Assembly (NCBI RefSeq): GCF_029894425.1
Contig: NZ_JARXYJ010000001.1
Coordinates: forward strand, 4,526,001-4,590,000
Direction: 5' to 3'
Length of the DNA stretch: 64,000 nucleotides
From: Streptomyces sp. SAI-127
GTDB taxonomy: Bacteria > Actinomycetota > Actinomycetes > Streptomycetales > Streptomycetaceae
Shown: positions 30,868 through 39,372 of the stretch, one piece after another
Numbering within the stretch: position 1 is the first letter of the stretch
Layout: every line of letters begins with the position of its first letter
Made by a program: the position numbers and the translations under genes
The notes under the pieces: generated by a model
Database searches by the model: none
Told to the model about the DNA's origin: nothing
The model's input: the letters and a program-made list of their open reading frames with translations, nothing else

Positions 30868-31455
30868 TTACCTGCGCCGGTGCAACAGGCGGCCCTTGAT
30901 CACGGTTGCCACGCAGGTGGTCAGCTCGGCCGTTTCGAAGATCGCGAAGGTGGCCTCGCCGTGGGGCAGCAACGGGGTGGCGAATGACCCAGGGGTCAGT
31001 GAAGGCAGGCCCTCCGGATCCGTGAACCGGTGCTCGATCGTCAGCCCCGATCGGTGGACGGCGTCGATCACCGCGGGGCGTCGCAGCTCACCCCTCACCG
31101 CCACCACCCCGTGCGCCAGCATCCGTTGCACACCGCGCCTCGCGCTCGCACCCCACCGAGTGTCCGTCATGTCCAGGGACTCCAGCGCCTCCCCCGTGAG
31201 GGGCTCGCTGCCCAGGTCCTCACGTGGGTCCGGGTGGTAGGACTGCTCCAACAGCTCCGGGCCGTACGGGTTCACCAGGCCCGGGGTGAGAACTCCCGGC
31301 CAGCGGCGCACCCTTGCCGTCGGATGTGCGGCGGCCAGTTCCTCGTAGACCTCTACGGCCGCGATCTGCCGCCCCTCGACCAGTACCGCTCCGCCGGGCA
31401 GCGGTGACCTTCCGTCGCCCGGGATCAGCAGGTCGGCGGTGTGGATCGTCAGCAA
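30868..31455 (-). CDS. Degenerate amidohydrolase-like (imidazolonepropionase-like) protein
   Basis: 195 residues. The start, LTIHTADLLIPGDGRSPLPGGAVLVEGRQIAAV, and the segment RRWPGVLTPGLVNPYG match the beta-sandwich and first strand of metal-dependent amidohydrolases, but the metal-binding H-x-H expected after PGL is replaced by NPYG and the barrel is far too short. It is thus probably not a classical hydrolase. It begins seven bases after the mqnC stop, so the two are very likely co-transcribed; a role in futalosine metabolism or in supporting MqnC is inference. No catalytic residues are recognised. Confidence 0.6.
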   Translation of the reverse strand: MLTIHTADLLIPGDGRSPLPGGAVLVEGRQIAAVEVYEELAAAHPTARVRRWPGVLTPGLVNPYGPELLEQSYHPDPREDLGSEPLTGEALESLDMTDTRWGASARRGVQRMLAHGVVAVRGELRRPAVIDAVHRSGLTIEHRFTDPEGLPSLTPGSFATPLLPHGEATFAIFETAELTTCVATVIKGRLLHRRR

Positions 31456-31462
31456 GACAGGC

Positions 31463-32662
31463 CTAGTTGGACGCGAGGATCTTCAGCTCGGGATGCGCCG
31501 TGCCGCCCGCGATCGCCGTGGAGGAGATGTGGGACATCACGCGCGCGTCGACCGGGTCGTTCGCCGGGTCGTCGTGGACGACTAGGTGCTCGTACGTGGT
31601 GGCGCGCTGGGCCGGAACCCGTCCCGCCGTACGGATCATGTCGATCATTTCCTGGAGGTTGGAGCGGTGCTTGGCACCGGCCGCCGAGACGACGTTCTCC
31701 TCCAGCATGACCGAGCCGAGGTCGTCCGCGCCGTAGTGCAGCGTCAGCTGGCCCGCGTCCTGGCCGGTGGTCAGCCAGGAGCCCTGGATGTGGGCGATGT
31801 TGTCCATGAAGAGCCGGGAGATCGCGATCATCCGCAGGTACTCGAAGATCGTGGCCTGCGTGCGGCCCTTCAGGTGGTTGTTCATCGGCTGGTAGAGGTA
31901 CGGGATGAAGGCCCGGAAGCCGCCCGTGCGGTCCTGTACGTCACGGATCATCCGCAGGTGCTCGATGCGCTCGGCGTTGGTCTCACCGGTGCCCATGAGC
32001 ATCGTGGAGGTGGACTCCACGCCCAGGTTGTGCGCCGTCTCCATGATCTCCAGCCAGCGCTCGCCGGACTCCTTGAGGGGCGCGATGGCCTTGCGGGGGC
32101 GCTCGGGGAGCATCTCGGCACCGGCGCCCGCGAAGGAGTCGAGGCCGGCCGCGTGGATGCGCTGGATGGCCTCCTCCACGCTCACCTTGGAGATCCGGGC
32201 CATGTGCTCGACCTCGGACGCGCCCAGCGAGTGGATCACCAGCTGGGGGAATTCCTTCTTGATGGCCGCGAAGTGCTTCTCGTAGTACTCGACGCCGTAG
32301 TCCGGGTGGTGGCCGCCCTGGAACATGATCTGCGTGCCGCCGAGTTCGACGGTCTCCGCGCACCGGCGCAGGATGTCGTCCAGGTCGCGGGTCCAGCCCT
32401 TGTCCTTGGCGGTCGGCGGGGCGTAGAAGGCGCAGAACTTGCACGCCGTGACGCACACGTTGGTGTAGTTGATGTTCCGCTCGATGATGTACGTCGCGAT
32501 GTGCTCCGTGCCCGCGTACCGACGGCGGCGCACGGCGTCCGCGGCGGAGCCCAGTGCGTGCAGCGGGGCGTCGCGGTAGAGGTCGAGCGCCTCCTCCGGA
32601 GTGATCCGCCCACCCTCTGCGGCACGGTCGAGGACGGACTGAAGGTCGGCCTTCTCGGTCAC
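31463..32662 (-). CDS. mqnC: Cyclic dehypoxanthinyl futalosine synthase
   Basis: Radical SAM enzyme of the futalosine menaquinone pathway that closes dehypoxanthinyl futalosine into the cyclic spiro form. From the GTG at 32662 it has 399 residues. The cluster motif CVTACKFC gives Cys70, Cys74 and Cys77; GGTQIMFQGGHHPDYGVEYYE, LGASEVEHMA and STSTMLMGTGETNAERIEHL are family signatures shared with MqnE and CofG/H. Related MqnE is encoded 27 kb away. MqnB and MqnD, also needed, are not in the window. Confidence 0.95.
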   Translation of the reverse strand: MTEKADLQSVLDRAAEGGRITPEEALDLYRDAPLHALGSAADAVRRRRYAGTEHIATYIIERNINYTNVCVTACKFCAFYAPPTAKDKGWTRDLDDILRRCAETVELGGTQIMFQGGHHPDYGVEYYEKHFAAIKKEFPQLVIHSLGASEVEHMARISKVSVEEAIQRIHAAGLDSFAGAGAEMLPERPRKAIAPLKESGERWLEIMETAHNLGVESTSTMLMGTGETNAERIEHLRMIRDVQDRTGGFRAFIPYLYQPMNNHLKGRTQATIFEYLRMIAISRLFMDNIAHIQGSWLTTGQDAGQLTLHYGADDLGSVMLEENVVSAAGAKHRSNLQEMIDMIRTAGRVPAQRATTYEHLVVHDDPANDPVDARVMSHISSTAIAGGTAHPELKILASN

Positions 32663-32733
32663 CGGGGCGTGCCTTTCGTCAAGGGTTCGGGCGGTCCCGG
32701 CCAGCCTACGCCAGCCCTCCGACGAGCCCGACC

Positions 32734-33462
32734 TCAGGACGTGTACGCGCCGATCAGCAGCCCCGCGTACGCCCCGGTGATCAGGAACGGCCCGAACGGG
32801 ATCGCCGTCTTGCGTCCCGCCCTGCCCACCAGGACCAGGACACCGCCGTATAGCGCGCCGAGCAGGAAGCCGGCGAAGGTGCCGAGGAGCACGGTGTCCC
32901 AGCCGTACCAGCCCAGGACCGCCCCCGCCCCGAGCGCCAGCTTCACATCGCCGAAGCCCATGCCGCCGGGGTTGATCCGCCACAGCACCCAGTAGCCGGC
33001 GCCGAGCGCGAGGGCGCCGAACAGGGAGTTCAGCCAGTTCCCGGCGTGCTCGGGCACCAGCGAGACCGCCCCGAGCAGCGCGAGTGCGGCCGCCGCGAGG
33101 GGAAGGGTGAGCGGGTCGGGCAGTCGTCGTACGCGCAGGTCGACGACGGCGAGCAGGACACCCACGGGGGCGAGCAGCAGCCAGACGGCGATCTCCGGGT
33201 GGGTGCCGGTGGCGGCGGCGAGGGCGGCGCAGAGGAGGGCGGTCACGGTGGAGAGGACAGGAGTGCCGGGGCCGTACGACTGCTGTGTGCCGCATGTCCC
33301 GCACCTCGCCCGCCCGAGCCGGCCGCCCAGCGGGTGCCCGGCGGGGCAGGTCTCCCGCCACGGTTGCTCGGGCGGGACGGAGTAGCGGTAGGCCGCGCGC
33401 GGCAGCAGCGAACCCGCCGCCGCTCCCCACAGTGCCGCGACGACGACGAGCAGCTCCGTCAC
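32734..33462 (-). CDS. Prepilin peptidase (A24 aspartic membrane protease)
   Basis: 242 residues with about seven helices. The two catalytic aspartates are in VVDLRVRRLPDPLT and in the GxGD motif GMGFGDVKLALG. The N terminus carries a four-cysteine-like zinc region (CPAGHPLGG, CGTCGTQQ) as in PilD-type enzymes. These proteases cut type IV pilin or Flp/Tad-pilin leaders; no pilin gene is in the window. It overlaps the kinase gene by 4 nt (GTGA), and the GTG at 33462 was chosen for that reason. Confidence 0.88.
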   Translation of the reverse strand: MTELLVVVAALWGAAAGSLLPRAAYRYSVPPEQPWRETCPAGHPLGGRLGRARCGTCGTQQSYGPGTPVLSTVTALLCAALAAATGTHPEIAVWLLLAPVGVLLAVVDLRVRRLPDPLTLPLAAAALALLGAVSLVPEHAGNWLNSLFGALALGAGYWVLWRINPGGMGFGDVKLALGAGAVLGWYGWDTVLLGTFAGFLLGALYGGVLVLVGRAGRKTAIPFGPFLITGAYAGLLIGAYTS

Positions 33463-35282
33463 CGCGCCACCTTCGACATCCGCGCCTCGGGGTACCCCTC
33501 GGCCTCGCTCTCCGACGTGTACTTCAGGTCGTCGCCCACCGCGGTGAGGCGGACGGTGTGGGCCGTGGGGTTGCAGCCGGCGTGGTTGTCCTTCGCGCCG
33601 ACGGCCGTGGTGACGAGCTCCGTCTCGGTGACCCGCTTCAGCGTGAGGACGTCGGTGCACTCGGCCCCGATCGCGTCGGTCTGCTGCAGCCTGCCCAACT
33701 CCTCGCCGAGGCTCACCTTCTTGACGGTGATCCGGAAGGTCCCCATCGGCAGGCTCCCGCCGAGACCGCTGCCCTGCCCCTCCCAGGTGCCGAGATAGCG
33801 GGCGGGGACCTCGGAAGGCCCGCTCGGCGCCGCGCTGGACGGTGGGGAGGACGCGGACGGCACGGAGGACGCGGACGGCGCGGAGGCCGACGGTACGGAG
33901 GTCGGGGCCGAGGAGTAGGCGTCGTTGCCGGGTCCGGAACTCGCCGAGTCGTCCTCGCCCTGCCCGGGCAGCAGGTCGAACACGAACACCGACCCCACGG
34001 TCACCGCGGCCAGCGCTCCCGCGACCGCGAGGGCCACGGTGCAACTCATCCGGCGCCCGCGTCCGTTGTCGCCCGCCGTGGAGGTGGCGGCCACGGAGAC
34101 GGAGAGCCGCCCGGGTCCGGGGCGGTCGGAGGGCACCACCGTCTCGTGCGGCACCGCGTCCCGGGGCTCGGGCACGGAGGGCACGGCGGGCGGGCCCGTG
34201 GGTGCCGTCGGCGTGACCGGGAACGCCGGGGGCCCGGCCGCGGCAGCGGGAGGCGCCCCCGCGGACACCGCCGGCATCACCGGCGGCGGCCCGAACGCCC
34301 CCACCGTCCCCGCCGAACCCCCACCCACCGAAGGGCTGCTGAACCCCACCACCCCCGACGACTGCTCCCCCGTCGCCTCGAGATTCAGCAGCTGTACGGC
34401 ACTACGCCCCACCTGCTCGACCAGCGCTCCCGGCAGCCATCCCGCCGCCACCAGCCGGGCCGCCCCCTCAGGGGCGAGCCGTCGGGCCAGCTCCCCCGGA
34501 GTCGGGCGGTCCTGCGCCGACTTGGACAGGCAGGCCCCCACGAGGTCCCGCAACTCGCCGGTCAGCGATCCGAGTTCGGGCTCCTCGTGGACCACCTTGT
34601 AGAGGAGGGAGGCCGAGGAGTCCCCCGGGAAGGGCGGTACCCCCGTGGCCGCGTACGCCAGCACCGCACCCAGGGAGAAGACGTCCGCCGCCCCCGAGAC
34701 GCCCTTGCTCAGGATCTGTTCGGGGGACATGTAACCCGGCGAGCCGATGGAGACGCCCGTGGAGGTCAGGGACGCGGTGCCGTCGGTGGCGCGTGCGATG
34801 CCGAAGTCGATGAGGAGGGGGCCGTCGACGGTGAGCAGGACGTTGGAGGGCTTCACGTCCCGGTGAACGAGCCCTAGTCCGTGCACGGCCGCGAGCGCCT
34901 CGGCGAGGCCCGCCCCCAGGACGCGTACGGAATGCTCGGGCAGCGGACCCCCGTCCGTGACCGCCGAGGCCAGGGAAGGGCCCGCCGCGTACCCCGTGGC
35001 GACCCACGGCACCGCCGCCTCCGGGTCCGCGTCGAGGACCGGCGCGGTCCAGGCCCCGCCCACCCTGCGCGCCGCGTCGACCTCGCGGCGGAAGCGGGCG
35101 CGGAACTCCTCGTCGAGCGCGAAGTGCGGGTGCACGATCTTGACCGCGACCGTGCGGCCCCCGGCGCTGCGGCCGAGATAGACCCGGCCCATGCCGCCGG
35201 AACCCAGTCGGCCGAGCAGCCGGTAGGGCCCCACGGCGGTGGGCTCGTCGACTCCCAGCGGCTGCATACCGGCCTCCCCCAT
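33459..35282 (-). CDS. Membrane Ser/Thr protein kinase
   Basis: 607 residues. The kinase domain has GSGGMGRVY, Lys48 in VAVKIV, HRDVKPSN near 139 and DFG, so it should be active. It is followed by a long Pro/Ala/Gly-rich region, one helix near 408-428 (VALAVAGALAAVTVGSVFVF) and an outside domain after an acidic Ser/Pro linker (about 480-607) that is not PASTA and was not recognised. ATGs at 35282 and 35267 are both possible starts. It is followed without a gap by the prepilin peptidase gene, and mqnA ends 16 bases upstream. Confidence 0.92.
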   Translation of the reverse strand: MGEAGMQPLGVDEPTAVGPYRLLGRLGSGGMGRVYLGRSAGGRTVAVKIVHPHFALDEEFRARFRREVDAARRVGGAWTAPVLDADPEAAVPWVATGYAAGPSLASAVTDGGPLPEHSVRVLGAGLAEALAAVHGLGLVHRDVKPSNVLLTVDGPLLIDFGIARATDGTASLTSTGVSIGSPGYMSPEQILSKGVSGAADVFSLGAVLAYAATGVPPFPGDSSASLLYKVVHEEPELGSLTGELRDLVGACLSKSAQDRPTPGELARRLAPEGAARLVAAGWLPGALVEQVGRSAVQLLNLEATGEQSSGVVGFSSPSVGGGSAGTVGAFGPPPVMPAVSAGAPPAAAAGPPAFPVTPTAPTGPPAVPSVPEPRDAVPHETVVPSDRPGPGRLSVSVAATSTAGDNGRGRRMSCTVALAVAGALAAVTVGSVFVFDLLPGQGEDDSASSGPGNDAYSSAPTSVPSASAPSASSVPSASSPPSSAAPSGPSEVPARYLGTWEGQGSGLGGSLPMGTFRITVKKVSLGEELGRLQQTDAIGAECTDVLTLKRVTETELVTTAVGAKDNHAGCNPTAHTVRLTAVGDDLKYTSESEAEGYPEARMSKVAR

Positions 35283-35298
35283 AAGGTGCAGATGCAGA

Positions 35299-36341
<1,043 letters not shown>

Positions 36342-36432
36342 AGTCGTTTTCAGACATATGCAGTTGTGCGGCACTGTTTTCACACTTGCAGGTTCTGGAG
36401 CAGGGCAACCCTTTTGGGCCCAAGGAGGGCTT

Positions 36433-36636
36433 ATGGCTACCGGAACCGTGAAGTGGTTCAACGCCGAAAAGGGCTTTGGCTTCATCGCCCAGGAGGGCGG
36501 CGGCCCCGACGTCTTCGTCCACTACTCCGCGATCAACGCGAGCGGCTTCCGTTCGCTGGAGGAGAACCAGCAGGTCTCCTTCGACGTGACCCAGGGCCCG
36601 AAGGGCCCGCAGGCGGAGAACGTCACCCCCGTCTGA
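36433..36636 (+). CDS. Cold-shock protein, CspA family
   Basis: A single-domain RNA/DNA chaperone, 67 residues, starting [18 protein letters not shown]. The RNP1 motif KGFGFI and RNP2 motif DVFVHYSAI are both present. GGAGGG precedes the ATG by six bases, overlapping a TTGGGCCCAA palindrome that could hide the ribosome site. It lies divergently from mqnA and is followed by a good terminator. Confidence 0.97.
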   Translation: MATGTVKWFNAEKGFGFIAQEGGGPDVFVHYSAINASGFRSLEENQQVSFDVTQGPKGPQAENVTPV

Positions 36637-36689
36637 TCCCGACTCATTGGCGATCCAGCCTCTGATCCGGACCTGAAAGCAGTACCCAA

Positions 36690-36720
36690 GGAGCCCCGCG
36701 CCGCACGGTAGCGGGGCTCC
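36690..36720 (+). terminator. Terminator after the cold-shock gene
   Basis: GGAGCCCCGC and GCGGGGCTCC form a perfect 10-bp stem around an 11-base loop, followed by TGCCTTTGCTTTT. It sits between the convergent cold-shock and cupin-regulator genes. Confidence 0.9.
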
Positions 36721-36731
36721 TGCCTTTGCTT

Positions 36732-37298
36732 TTACATGTGCTGCATGACCAGCACGAACGTCGTGCCGGGGCTGAGCGCCTCGTAGGAATGGGCCACATC
36801 TCCCCGATACGTCATGTAGTCGCCGGGCTCCAATTCGACCTGCTCCCCCACCGGTCCGGCCTTCACCCGCCCCGTGCCCACGATCAGATGCTCGACCGAG
36901 CCCGGAATGTGCGGCTCCGATTCCCGTACGGCGCCTGGTTCGGCTCGCAGGTGGTAGATGTCCCGTCGCGCTCCGGGCGGGCTCGCGGAGAGCAGGGTGG
37001 CCGCGAACTCGGCCTTTTCCGAGGCCACGGTCGGCCCCTGTCCCGCCCTGATCACCCGCACGGACGGCGCCGGCGGCTCCACCAGGGCACTGAACGGCAC
37101 CCCGAGCGCCACCCCCAGCGCCCACAGCGTCTCCACGCTCGGATTTCCGCTGGCCGCCTCCAGCTGGGACAGCGTGGACTTCGCGATTCCGGCACGCTTG
37201 GCCAGCTCGGAGAGGGAGATCCCGGCGCGGGTGCGTTCGCGGCGCAAGGAGGCGGCGATCCAGTCCAGGGGGAGCCGGGGTGGGAGGCTGTCGGACAT
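36732..37298 (-). CDS. XRE-family regulator with C-terminal cupin domain
   Basis: 188 residues. An N-terminal helix-turn-helix (LRRERTRAGISLSELAKRAGIAKSTLSQLE, about 18-48) is followed by a cupin beta-barrel with PHIPGSVEHLIVGTGRV and LEPGDYMTYRGDVAHSYEA, which may bind a small ligand or metal. The start is the ATG at 37298. It is divergent from azlC across 67 bases containing inverted repeats, so it probably controls that transporter and itself. Confidence 0.92.
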   Translation of the reverse strand: MSDSLPPRLPLDWIAASLRRERTRAGISLSELAKRAGIAKSTLSQLEAASGNPSVETLWALGVALGVPFSALVEPPAPSVRVIRAGQGPTVASEKAEFAATLLSASPPGARRDIYHLRAEPGAVRESEPHIPGSVEHLIVGTGRVKAGPVGEQVELEPGDYMTYRGDVAHSYEALSPGTTFVLVMQHM

Positions 37299-37322
37299 GG
37301 CGTTCGCTCCATCGGTACGATC

Positions 37323-37338
37323 GTTCGCCTTGACGAAC
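37323..37338. promoter_or_regulatory. Candidate operator and azlC -35 box
   Basis: GTTCG-CCTTGA-CGAAC is an inverted repeat with perfect five-base arms, and the motif GTTCGC/GCGAAC recurs at 37302 and 37379. A TTGACG hexamer (37330-37335) in the repeat is a good -35 for azlC. This fits repression by the divergent XRE-cupin regulator. Confidence 0.5.
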
Positions 37339-37365
37339 AGGCGGCTACCGTCCAGTGTAGTGAAC

Positions 37366-38034
37366 ATGCGTACGGCAGAGCGAACAGCCTTGATCCGTGA
37401 CAGTGCGCTCGTCTGGCTCGCGAGCGGAGTCGTGGGCGTCTCCTTCGGCGCGATCGCCGTCACCGGTGGCCTGCCGGTGTGGGTGCCGGTGGTGATGTCC
37501 CTGGTGGTGTACGCGGGATCCGCCCAGTTCAGCGCGGTCGGGGTGCTGCTGGCCGGGGGCGGTCCGGTCGCCGCGGCGGTCACCGGCCTGCTGCTCAACA
37601 CCCGTACGGCCGCCTTCAGTCTCGCGGTCGCGGACATCCTCGGCCCGGGGCGGGTCGCCCGCCTCCTCGGCGCGCACCTGGTCACCGACGAGACGGTGGC
37701 CTTCGCCCTCGCCCAGCCCGATCCGGCGCGGCGCAGGGCCGCCTTCTGGGTCTCCGGGCTCGGCCTGTTCGCCGTGTGGAACACCGGCGTCCTGGCCGGG
37801 GCCCTGGCCGGGGACGCCCTGGGCGACACCGGCACCTACGGGCTGGACGCGGCCTTCCCTGCCGTCCTCGTCGCCCTGGTGCTGCCCGCCCTGCGCGAGT
37901 CCGAGGCGATACGACGGTCCGCGCTGCTCGGCGCCGGGCTGGCCCTGGCGGTGACACCGGCTGTCCCGGCGGGGGTGCCGGTGCTGGTGGCGCTCGCGGG
38001 GCTGGTCCTCCACGGTGGCAGGAGGGCGGCGTGA
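37366..38034 (+). CDS. azlC: AzlC-type branched-chain amino acid exporter subunit
   Basis: Large subunit of the AzlCD (LIV-E) amino acid exporter; 222 residues with about seven helices. Family features are the N-terminal RDSALVWLASGVVGVSFGAIAV, VVYAGSAQFSAVGVLLAGG and LLLNTRTAAFSLAVADILG. GTG 37360 is an alternative start. The C-terminal 16 codons and the stop are the left half of the 119-bp tandem repeat that runs into azlD. Confidence 0.92.
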   Translation: MRTAERTALIRDSALVWLASGVVGVSFGAIAVTGGLPVWVPVVMSLVVYAGSAQFSAVGVLLAGGGPVAAAVTGLLLNTRTAAFSLAVADILGPGRVARLLGAHLVTDETVAFALAQPDPARRRAAFWVSGLGLFAVWNTGVLAGALAGDALGDTGTYGLDAAFPAVLVALVLPALRESEAIRRSALLGAGLALAVTPAVPAGVPVLVALAGLVLHGGRRAA

Positions 38035-38460
38035 GCGCGACGGTCGTCATGATTCTGGCGCCGGCGGTCGGGACGTACGCCTTCCGGCTGGTCGGGCCGG
38101 TGCCGGTGGCGCTCGCGGGGCTGGTCCTCCACGGTGGCAGGAGGGCGGCGTGAGCGCGACGGTCGCCGTGAATCTGGCGCCGGCGGTCGGGACGTACGCC
38201 TTCCGGCTGGTCGGGCCGGTGCCGGTGGCGCTCGCAGGGCTGGTCCTCCACGGTGGCAGGAGGGCGGCGTGAGCGCGACGGTCGTCATGATTCTGGCGCT
38301 GGCGGTCGGGACGTACGCCTTCCGGCTGGTCGGGCCGGTGCCGGTGGCGCTCGCAGGGCTGGTCCTCCACGGTGGCAGGAGGGCGGCGTGAGCGCGACGG
38401 TCGTCATGATTCTGGCGCTGGCGGTCGGGACGTACGCCTTCCGGCTGGTCGGGCCGGTGC
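37987..38460 (+). repeat. 119-bp tandem repeat spanning the azlC/azlD junction, about four copies
   Basis: Four copies, one period apart (GTGAGCGCG at 38031, 38150, 38269 and 38388). Each unit carries the last 16 codons of azlC, its stop and the first 24 codons of azlD. The join reads ggtcgggccggtgccggtgg, missing CTGGTG relative to azlC. Single-base differences mark the copies (gtcgtcatgatt versus gtcgccgtgaat in copy 2; ctcgcg versus ctcgca; gcgccg versus gcgctg), so they are not exact duplicates and were probably not created by assembly alone. Confidence 0.92.
38031..38391 (+). other. Three chained 40-residue chimeric ORFs made by the repeat
   Basis: From each repeated GTG a frame of 40 codons plus stop encodes the AzlD N terminus fused to the AzlC C terminus (VSATVVMILAPAVGTYAFRL then VALAGLVLHGGRRAA). 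They run 38031-38153, 38150-38272 and 38269-38391, each stop overlapping the next GTG by the same GTGA used at the normal azlC/azlD junction. Ribosomes could thus re-initiate along the chain to reach azlD. Whether these hydrophobic peptides are made is unknown. Confidence 0.6.
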
Positions 38461-38702
38461 TGCACGGGCGGGTGGAACTGCCGGAGCGGGTGCGGGAGTT
38501 GATGAGCGCGGGTGCGGTCGTCCTGCTGGTGGCGCTGCTGGCGACGGGGGCGCTGACGGAGGGCGGCGGTTTCGCGGGGTGGGCGCGGCCGGCCGGGGTC
38601 CTGGTGGGGGCCGTGCTGGCGTGGCGGAGGGCGCCGTTCGTGGTGGTGGTGCTGGGGGCGGCGGCGGCAACTGCCGTACTGCGGGCGGCCGGAGTCGCCT
38701 GA
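38388..38702 (+). CDS. azlD: AzlD-type branched-chain amino acid exporter small subunit
   Basis: Small partner of AzlC, 104 residues with about four helices. The start VSATVVMILALAVGTYAFRLVGPVLHGRVELPERVRELM and hydrophobic helices match the family. The true start is the last of four repeated GTGs; its 5' end is part of the tandem repeat. An upstream-starting longer frame (38253) would only read repeat DNA out of the azlC frame. Confidence 0.9.
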   Translation: MSATVVMILALAVGTYAFRLVGPVLHGRVELPERVRELMSAGAVVLLVALLATGALTEGGGFAGWARPAGVLVGAVLAWRRAPFVVVVLGAAAATAVLRAAGVA

Positions 38703-38733
38703 GTGTCAGTGGGGGCCGCTAGGGTCCACGGCC

Positions 38734-39372
38734 ATGACCGACACCGACTTCGTGACCGCCACCCGCACCTTCTACGACACCGTCGCCGAGGACTACGCCG
38801 AGCAGTTCCGGGACGGGCTCGCCGAGGCGCCCCTGGACCGGGCGGTGATCGCCGGGTTCGCTGAACTCGTGGGCAAGGACGGGACGGTGGCCGACCTGGG
38901 CTGCGGACCCGGGCGGGTCACGGGATACCTCGCCTCCCTCGGGCTGTCCGTCTTCGGGCTCGATCTCTCGGAGTCGATGCTTGCGATCGCCCGGCGGGAG
39001 AACCCTGGGCTGCGATTCGAGCAGGGCTCGATGCTGGAACTGGATCTTCCGGACGGGGCGCTCTCCGGTGCCCTGTCCTATTACTCGTCCATCCACACCC
39101 CTGTGGAGGAACTCCCCCGTCTGTTCGCCCAGTTCCACCGCGTGCTGGCGCCGGGCGGGCACCTCCTCGTCGCCTTCCAGGCCGGCGACGAGGACCGGCA
39201 TCACGACCGGCCCTGGGGGCGCCCCGTCGCGCTGACCTTCCTGAGGCGGCAGCCGGAGCAGATCATCGGGTTGCTCCGGGCGGCCGGGTTCGCGCTCGTC
39301 TCGCGGACAGTGCGCGAACCCGCCCCCGAGGAGGTCTCGCAGCAGGCGATTCTGATCGCTCGCCGCGACTAG
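38734..39372 (+). CDS. SAM-dependent class I methyltransferase
   Basis: 212 residues. The SAM-binding loop is VADLGCGPGRVTGYLASLG, followed by LDLSESMLAIARRE and GALSGALSYYSSIHTP; the substrate is not predictable. It overlaps the end of the flavoprotein gene by four bases in a tail-to-tail arrangement. Confidence 0.9.
   Translation: MTDTDFVTATRTFYDTVAEDYAEQFRDGLAEAPLDRAVIAGFAELVGKDGTVADLGCGPGRVTGYLASLGLSVFGLDLSESMLAIARRENPGLRFEQGSMLELDLPDGALSGALSYYSSIHTPVEELPRLFAQFHRVLAPGGHLLVAFQAGDEDRHHDRPWGRPVALTFLRRQPEQIIGLLRAAGFALVSRTVREPAPEEVSQQAILIARRD

Noticed and set aside
38253..38387. Longer azlD starting at 38253
   Set aside because: It would translate repeat DNA out of the azlC frame as Gly/Arg-rich sequence; the GTG at 38388 with the GTGA overlap gives the family-typical protein.
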